The position numbers were made by a program, and so were the translations under genes. The notes below the pieces were generated by a model. That model searched no databases and was not told where the DNA came from. It saw only the letters and a list, made by a program, of their open reading frames with translations. This document shows, piece by piece, positions 6,270 through 10,564 of a stretch of DNA of 10,564 nt. Source of the DNA: JBJEDU01 sp051872395 (lineage in GTDB: Bacteria; Bacillota_I; Bacilli_A; RFN20; CAG-826); NCBI GenBank assembly GCA_051872395.1, contig JBJEDU010000011.1, forward strand, positions 1-10,564, written 5' to 3'. Every line of letters starts with the position of its first letter. Within the stretch, counting starts at the first letter, position 1.

Positions 6270-8285
6270 TTATTGAAACAAACTATATTTAAAATATGAG
6301 ATTGATCCTTCTATATCAGTTCTTCTAATAATGACATTATTTTTATTTAATATATCTAAAACTTCTTTATGAGGATGACCATAATAATTACTTCCAACAG
6401 AGATGATAGCTTCTTTTGGTGTAATGAATTTTATAAATTCATCACTGGTGGAAGTTTTAGAACCATGATGTCCAACTCTTAATATATCGATATCTAAAGA
6501 AGAAAATGTTTTCATTATTTCTTTTTCTATTTTTATTGGAGCGTCCCCCATCACTAAAAAATTCGTGTTCATTAATGTGAAATTTATAACGAGAGATGAA
6601 TCATTATCTTCGCTCCAAAGATAATCAAATCTATTGAGATTATATAAGGAAATATCGTTAATTTTTAATTCATCGAATTTATAGTTGATATAAGTGCTTT
6701 TTATTTTAAAGTTTTCTATAAGAGAATCTACTCCTCCATTATGATCAAAATCATCATGAGTGGTAATTAAAGCATCGATGTTATAAATTTGTTTCTTTTT
6801 AAAAAACGGTATTAAAGAATCTTTTGCAATATCTAAATATTTTAAACCTCCTGTATCAATTAATATTGTTGTTTCTTTCTTTCTTATCAAAGTTGCATCT
6901 CCTTGACCTACATTTATAAACACTACTTCTTCACTGAATACATTTTTTAAAGGTAAAGATATTACTAAAATAAAGCTAACAATACATAGTGACGTTATTT
7001 TTATCATTGGTTTATGTTTTATGTATAAATAGTAGGCTAATAAAATAATTAATCCATAAAATAATAAAACGCTAAAAAGATTTATTGACGGAAGATAAAT
7101 TGTCAATTTGAATTTGGTTAAAATCGATGTAATTTTTGATAATGAATTATATATAAAATTCGCTAACCACTGAAATGGAATTCCATATAAAGATAATAAA
7201 CATAAATTAATTAATGCAATTAAAACTGGAGTAAAAAATATTTGAAAAATAAAAGATAATAAATTGATTTCATGGTAATAAGATATTTCAAAAGGAATAA
7301 ATGAGACAAACATTAAAAAGTTTAATAATAAAGATTTAATATATTTGTTATTTATTCGTATCGCAGTGTTAAAAAAGTTAGTTATTATCATCATTAACAT
7401 ACCAATGATAAAACTATCTTGATACGCAAAAGTGTAATCAAAAATTAAAAAAGTTATACCGATGATGGATGTTATCTGAATCGAAGAATATTTTTTATTT
7501 AAATAATATTCATTTATATATCGAAATATTAAAAAGAATAAAAATTTAATGACAATAAATTTATAAAACGAAACTACCACATAAAAGAGTAGACAAATTA
7601 ATGATACTCCTTTCGCTGTTTTCTTTTTTAAAAATATTGAAAATACATAAGTTAATAATGAATAAAATGAATATAAATACAATCCACTCATATTTAAAAA
7701 TCGAGAGAGATGGATCTCTTTTAAATTTGTAGTTACTTCCTCATCTTCATTAGTGGAAAATAGTATATTGGAAACAAATTTTGAGGTATTTTCATCAAAA
7801 GAATTTGAAAAAGTATTACGTAATTTTTTTAACCTAATTGGATTCTTAAATTTAAAATTAATATTTTTATATTTTAATTCACTATATATCCCTTTTTTAT
7901 TCAAATAGTTTTCAAAATCAAAAGTTGATTCTATTTTAGAAAAACTGAGTTGAGTTTTTTCTCCTTCGATAGATAAATAGTCTCCTATTTCATATTCGTG
8001 AGCTTTCTTATAGACATACATTTTTTCTAATGAAGAAGAAAAGATGAAATAGTTTTCCTTTGCCTCAATGACCATCCCATTATATATTTCTCTATCAAAA
8101 GATATTTTTATATATGATATTCCTGAGGTAATAAGGAAAACTATCGCGTTTAAAATAAGATGCTTTCTATTTAATTTTCTAAATAAGAAAATGAAATAAA
8201 TTCCTGATAATATCAAGAAAAAGGCATAATTATTCTTTACGTTCAATCCTAAAAATATAGTAATGAAGAAAAGAAATAATATCAC
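6270..8285 (-). CDS. comEC: ComEC DNA-uptake channel with C-terminal metallo-beta-lactamase-like domain
   Basis: ComEC is the inner-membrane channel that carries single-stranded DNA into the cell during transformation. It has 671 residues. Hydrophobic segments near 1-60 are followed by a soluble OB-like region (about 65-150) and the polytopic Competence domain (about 165-445). The C-terminal metallo-beta-lactamase-like domain shows INVGQGD (457-463), DTGG (477-480), HDDFDH (510-515), GD (580-581), GHHGS (605-609), GHPH (636-639) and RTD (655-657). The metal-binding set looks complete, so a nuclease-type activity degrading the non-transported strand is plausible. The start is GTG in a GTGA overlap with the comEA stop, without its own Shine-Dalgarno; the next in-frame ATG (residue 71) would remove the first membrane segments. 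comEB is missing between comEA and comEC. The family's function is established; competence in this organism is inferred. Confidence 0.95.
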   Translation of the reverse strand: MILFLFFITIFLGLNVKNNYAFFLILSGIYFIFLFRKLNRKHLILNAIVFLITSGISYIKISFDREIYNGMVIEAKENYFIFSSSLEKMYVYKKAHEYEIGDYLSIEGEKTQLSFSKIESTFDFENYLNKKGIYSELKYKNINFKFKNPIRLKKLRNTFSNSFDENTSKFVSNILFSTNEDEEVTTNLKEIHLSRFLNMSGLYLYSFYSLLTYVFSIFLKKKTAKGVSLICLLFYVVVSFYKFIVIKFLFFLIFRYINEYYLNKKYSSIQITSIIGITFLIFDYTFAYQDSFIIGMLMMIITNFFNTAIRINNKYIKSLLLNFLMFVSFIPFEISYYHEINLLSFIFQIFFTPVLIALINLCLLSLYGIPFQWLANFIYNSLSKITSILTKFKLTIYLPSINLFSVLLFYGLIILLAYYLYIKHKPMIKITSLCIVSFILVISLPLKNVFSEEVVFINVGQGDATLIRKKETTILIDTGGLKYLDIAKDSLIPFFKKKQIYNIDALITTHDDFDHNGGVDSLIENFKIKSTYINYKFDELKINDISLYNLNRFDYLWSEDNDSSLVINFTLMNTNFLVMGDAPIKIEKEIMKTFSSLDIDILRVGHHGSKTSTSDEFIKFITPKEAIISVGSNYYGHPHKEVLDILNKNNVIIRRTDIEGSISYFKYSLFQ

Positions 8286-8815
8286 GAATGTAAAACAACG
8301 TAATTTCTTATTTTGTTATAAGTTGCATTACCTATTCCATATACATCAAGTAAGTCCTCTAAAGTATGGAATAGACCATTTTGTGAGCGATGAGAAACAA
8401 TAGAATTAGCGACAGAAGCAGAAATACCATTAATTGTTGAAAGCACCTCCGCACTATCGGTGTTGACATTGACCTTTGATATTTCTGTATCGTTACATAA
8501 ATCGCTCTCATCATATTTGGAAGCAATAAAATAAGTCATTCCACTTTTTAATTCTGCTTCTAAATAATAAGCGTAGGAATCGGCATTATCGTTAACTCCA
8601 CCAGCGGCATCAATTAAATCACTCATTAAAGCGCCTTCTTTTAATGTGTAAGTTCCTTCACGATAAACTTCCCCTTCAATTGTTGCTTGAAAATTGTTTT
8701 CAGAAACATACTCAATTGTTGTCGAAACTGTATTACTGATATTCGGATCAATAACCAAAAATCCAACAATTGCCACTATCGCGATAGCGACAACGGCTAT
8801 AATAGCTTTTATCAT
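8282..8815 (-). CDS. comEA: ComEA-type DNA receptor
   Basis: ComEA is a membrane-anchored protein that binds double-stranded DNA outside the cell and passes it to ComEC. The 177 residues contain an N-terminal anchor rich in Ala, Ile and Val (3-22), a linker, an SLBB domain (about 44-100, EGEVYREGTYTLKEG and DAAGGV), and tandem helix-hairpin-helix motifs: NVNTDSAEVLSTINGISAS (about 116-134) and TLEDLLDVYGIGNATYNKI (151-169). The second hairpin has a standard GIG; the first reads GIS. The start at 8815 is fixed by GGGAGG, 6 nt upstream. This Shine-Dalgarno is buried in a terminator-like hairpin. The TGA stop overlaps the comEC GTG, so the two are probably translated together. Confidence 0.94.
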   Translation of the reverse strand: MIKAIIAVVAIAIVAIVGFLVIDPNISNTVSTTIEYVSENNFQATIEGEVYREGTYTLKEGALMSDLIDAAGGVNDNADSYAYYLEAELKSGMTYFIASKYDESDLCNDTEISKVNVNTDSAEVLSTINGISASVANSIVSHRSQNGLFHTLEDLLDVYGIGNATYNKIRNYVVLHS

Positions 8816-8846
8816 AAAAAACCTCCCTAATTTATAAATAGGGAGG
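8816..8846 (-). terminator. Terminator-like hairpin whose 3' arm is the comEA Shine-Dalgarno
   Basis: On the minus strand CCTCCCTA (8846-8839) pairs perfectly with TAGGGAGG (8829-8822) across a 9-nt AT loop, followed by TTTTTT (8821-8816). The ATG of comEA is the very next base. It has the form of a Rho-independent terminator for greA, but the 3' arm AGGGAGG is also an ideally spaced Shine-Dalgarno for comEA. If the hairpin forms, transcription may stop before comEA, or translation may be blocked in transcripts that continue. The structure is seen directly; the regulation is inferred. Confidence 0.75.
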
Positions 8847-8859
8847 AATTTTAATTTTG

Positions 8860-8865
8860 ATTATA
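8860..8865 (-). promoter_or_regulatory. Candidate -10 for comEA-comEC
   Basis: A perfect TATAAT lies in the 62-bp greA-comEA spacer, 44 nt before the comEA ATG. A start about 7 nt downstream would give a leader of roughly 37 nt made up almost entirely of the Shine-Dalgarno-sequestering hairpin. No recognisable -35 lies 16-18 bp upstream (TCTCTG at 17 bp), so it could be a chance match in AT-rich sequence or need an activator. Confidence 0.35.
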
Positions 8866-8877
8866 ATTTTTTAAAAA

Positions 8878-9354
8878 TTATGCAGAGATAGATACGATTT
8901 TAACATTATATGGTTTAGCAGTTTTAATTTCGACTGTATCACCAATTTTCTTTCCAATGATCGCAATACCTAAAGGGCAAACATTTGAAATTTTATTTTT
9001 CTTTAAATCAGCTTCAACTGGTCCGACAATTTGATACATTCTAATTCCATCGTTAGCACCAGCGCCAGTTATTTCAATTTCAACAGTTGAACCTAATGAT
9101 ACTTTATCAATCTTTTTACCTAAAGTAATAATTTCACAGTTATATAAAATGGCTTCAATTTGATTGATACGGCCTTCAATTTCAGCTTGACGATCTCTAG
9201 CAGCATCATAGTCAGCGTTTTCACTTAAGTCACCTTGGGAACGCGCTTCTGCTAATTGGGCACGAACATTTGGTTGTTCAACATCTAATAATTGTCTTAA
9301 TTCTTTTGATAATTCATCATAACCTGTTTGAGTTATTTTAATTTTTTCTTGCAT
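8878..9354 (-). CDS. greA: Transcription elongation factor GreA
   Basis: GreA enters the RNA polymerase secondary channel and stimulates cleavage of backtracked transcripts, freeing stalled polymerase. The 158 residues match the family. The N-terminal coiled coil (about 1-75) carries the tip motif GDLSENADYD (41-50), with acidic D42 and E45 in the positions that help hold the catalytic Mg2+. The C-terminal FKBP-like domain (about 80-158) contains SLGSTVEIE and PLGIAIIGKKIGDTVEI. A Cys stands where Ser is usual before PLG, a minor change. The start at 9354 has a strong AAAGGAGA Shine-Dalgarno (9362-9369), 7 nt upstream. It is divergent from the chrA pair and is followed by the terminator-like hairpin before comEA. 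It is not part of the classic com cluster, so this junction looks lineage-specific. Confidence 0.97.
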   Translation of the reverse strand: MQEKIKITQTGYDELSKELRQLLDVEQPNVRAQLAEARSQGDLSENADYDAARDRQAEIEGRINQIEAILYNCEIITLGKKIDKVSLGSTVEIEITGAGANDGIRMYQIVGPVEADLKKNKISNVCPLGIAIIGKKIGDTVEIKTAKPYNVKIVSISA

Positions 9355-9380
9355 AATACATTCTCCTTTAAGGCGTAGTT

Positions 9381-9389
9381 ATTCTATCA
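9381..9389 (-). promoter_or_regulatory. Extended -10 of the greA promoter
   Basis: The minus strand reads TGATAGAAT, a TGN extended -10 with 5 of 6 hexamer positions. It lies 26 nt upstream of the greA ATG, giving a leader of about 20 nt that contains the Shine-Dalgarno. No -35 is evident, as is common for extended -10 promoters. The AT-rich tract beyond it could act as an UP element. Confidence 0.5.
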
Positions 9390-9417
9390 TAATTCAAATA
9401 AAAATGGTATGAATTAT

Positions 9418-9436
9418 TTATATTTTAAAATATAAT
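9418..9436 (+). promoter_or_regulatory. chrA -10 overlapping an 18-bp AT palindrome
   Basis: TATAAT at 9431-9436 lies 7 nt before the ATG of the first CHR gene (AATTTCT between), with no Shine-Dalgarno, so the transcript could be leaderless. The perfect palindrome TTATATTTTAAAATATAA (9418-9435) covers all but the last base of the -10. A protein bound there would block this promoter. No convincing -35 is visible (TATGAA at 17 bp). All-AT palindromes occur by chance at this composition, so operator function is uncertain. Confidence 0.45.
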
Positions 9437-9443
9437 AATTTCT

Positions 9444-10040
9444 ATGCAAGATAATAAATTAAAAAATGCATTTTTATTATTTATTACTTTTTTTAAAATA
9501 GGTTTATTCACTTTTGGTGGAGGAATCGCCATGATTCCTTTAATTCAAAATGAAGTTGTTGAAAAGAAGAAATGGATGCGTGCAGGTGAAATACTTGATG
9601 TTATCACTATAAGTGAAAGCACACCTGGTCCAATCGCTATTAATTCTGCAACATATGTTGGATATAAAGTTTGTGGAGTCCTTGGTTCTATATTTGCAAC
9701 CCTTGGAGTTATCATTCCTTCTTTTACTATTATTTTTATAATTTCTTTATTTTATGAGCAATTTATCAAAATTGCTTTTATAAACAATATTTTTAAAGGC
9801 TTAAAAGTTGGCGTCATCTTTTTACTTATTCAAGCTATCATTTCTTTATCTAAAGGTGTAAAGAAAAATATATTTTCTTTAATTTTATTTGTTTTAGCGT
9901 TAACCATTAATATTTTATTCACTGTATTTAATATCCCATTTTCAAGCTTATCCATCGTCTTAATTGCTTGTGGTTTAGTTATTGGTGTGGTTAAAGAAGT
10001 TATAAATGACGTTAACGGAAAGAAAGGGAAAACAAAATGA
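9444..10040 (+). CDS. CHR-family (chromate-type) transporter, half-size, copy 1
   Basis: This is a 198-residue membrane protein of the chromate ion transporter family, in the short single-domain form that works as a pair. The family signatures are clear: FTFGGGIAMIPLIQNEV (22-38) and ITISESTPGPIAINSATYVGY (54-74), then alternating hydrophobic segments to about residue 185 and a basic tail. Paired short CHR proteins such as B. subtilis YwrA/YwrB (ChrS/ChrT) form heteromeric chromate exporters. The native substrate here is unknown, and many family members have no proven chromate role. The start at 9444 matches the family N-terminus. It lacks a Shine-Dalgarno and has TATAAT 7 nt upstream. Its TGA overlaps the next gene's start (ATGA). 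Confidence 0.9.
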   Translation: MQDNKLKNAFLLFITFFKIGLFTFGGGIAMIPLIQNEVVEKKKWMRAGEILDVITISESTPGPIAINSATYVGYKVCGVLGSIFATLGVIIPSFTIIFIISLFYEQFIKIAFINNIFKGLKVGVIFLLIQAIISLSKGVKKNIFSLILFVLALTINILFTVFNIPFSSLSIVLIACGLVIGVVKEVINDVNGKKGKTK

Positions 10041-10564
10041 TTTATTTTCAATTATTTTATGTTTTCTTTTTAATTGGCTTATTCACTTTTGGTGGAGGCT
10101 ATGCGATGATTCCAATGATTCAAAGCGAAGTCGTTACCAGAGGGTGGATTAGTGAAGCAACATTAACTGATTTTATCGCTATTAGTGAAGTTACTCCTGG
10201 TCCATTTGCTGTTAATATTGCGACTTTTATTGGAAGTGAAATGGGTGGAATTTTGGGTTCAGTCTGTGCGACTATTGGCTTAGTTTTACCTTCATTTATC
10301 ATCGTTTTATTAATTGCTATTATATTGAAGAAATTCATCACTTCTAAATATGTTCAAGCAGCGTTAAATGGAGTTAAACCAATTATTATCAGTTTGATAT
10401 TATCCACTGTTATATTTTTATTTATAAAAATAATTTTCTTCAATGGTCATAGTTTAAATTCATCTTTTTATTTTGATCGAGCGTCTTTAGCGCTTCTATT
10501 AGTCTTGTTTATAATTTCTTTTCTGTACAAAAAGAAAAATAAAAAGAAGTTATCGCCAATCGCG
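10037..10564 (+). CDS. CHR-family (chromate-type) transporter, half-size, copy 2, 3' end missing
   Basis: This is the second half of the CHR pair. It starts at ATG 10037 inside the stop of copy 1 (ATGA, 4-nt overlap). A Shine-Dalgarno, GAAAGGG, lies at 10022-10028, 8 nt before the start, within the 3' end of copy 1. Translation gives 176 residues with no stop before the window edge; most of a ~180-200 residue half-transporter is present. Signatures repeat those of copy 1: FTFGGGYAMIPMIQSEV (16-32) and AISEVTPGPFAVNIATFIG (48-66). The visible C-terminal part has hydrophobic segments and a Lys-rich stretch (YKKKNKKK), perhaps near the natural end. The two copies resemble each other over the first ~100 residues, as expected for an ancient duplication; together they presumably form one anion transporter. 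Confidence 0.9.
   Translation, partial: MIYFQLFYVFFLIGLFTFGGGYAMIPMIQSEVVTRGWISEATLTDFIAISEVTPGPFAVNIATFIGSEMGGILGSVCATIGLVLPSFIIVLLIAIILKKFITSKYVQAALNGVKPIIISLILSTVIFLFIKIIFFNGHSLNSSFYFDRASLALLLVLFIISFLYKKKNKKKLSPIA

Noticed and set aside
8282..8285. Possible use of the mycoplasma genetic code (TGA = Trp)
   Set aside because: TGA ends comEA and chrA copy 1 at the expected family lengths and in start-stop overlaps, so it acts as a stop.
8776..8787. 12-bp perfect palindrome CTATCGCGATAG inside comEA
   Set aside because: It falls in the Ala-Ile-Val repeats of the membrane anchor and is explained by alternating GCG/ATC/ATA codons. No promoter or second copy is associated with it.
9830..10341. 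Two short minus-strand open frames opposite the CHR transporter genes
   Set aside because: They mirror conserved membrane-protein codons on the other strand and have no independent support.

Overview
The window looks like chromosomal core sequence from a very AT-rich (about 70% A+T, judged by eye) low-GC Gram-positive relative, in the Bacillota/Mycoplasmatota range (Bacilli, Erysipelotrichia or an Acholeplasma/RF39-like lineage). The evidence is AT-biased codon use, AGGAG-type ribosome binding sites, a Bacilli-type competence/housekeeping gene order, and TGA used as a normal stop (comEA, chrA copy 1), which argues against the mycoplasma genetic code. I cannot name the genus.

Layout. Positions 1-4794 hold a tight minus-strand block, fmt -> RecB-like nuclease/DinG-type helicase -> lepA, with lepA running off the left edge. 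A 141-bp divergent spacer separates fmt from plus-strand rpsT. rpsT converges on minus-strand holA, and the two reading frames overlap by 4 nt. Upstream of holA on the minus strand lie comEC, comEA and greA. At the right end, divergent from greA, are two overlapping plus-strand half-size CHR transporter genes (chrA-like), the second cut by the window edge. There is no gene-free stretch over 300 bp: the largest spacers are 141, 99, 89 and 62 bp.

How the genes fit together. The order comEA-comEC-holA-rpsT-lepA matches the arrangement known from Bacillus subtilis. Here comEB is absent, and fmt plus the nuclease-helicase stand where the sporulation genes gpr and spoIIP lie between rpsT and lepA in B. 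subtilis. ComEA (DNA receptor) and ComEC (membrane DNA channel) form the DNA-import core. HolA loads the replication clamp, Fmt, S20 and LepA serve translation, and GreA rescues stalled RNA polymerase.

Most interesting signals. No new multi-gene system was found; the novelty is mainly in expression signals. (1) lepA, chrA copy 1 and holA have no Shine-Dalgarno, and each has a -10 hexamer 6-7 nt before the start codon, the geometry of leaderless mRNAs. Genes with a Shine-Dalgarno (fmt, rpsT, comEA, greA, chrA copy 2) do not show this. (2) The greA-comEA spacer contains a GC-rich hairpin followed by six U, ending exactly at the comEA ATG. Its 3' arm is also the comEA Shine-Dalgarno, so one structure could control both transcription and translation of comEA-comEC. 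(3) The rpsT terminator is embedded in the coding sequence of convergent holA.
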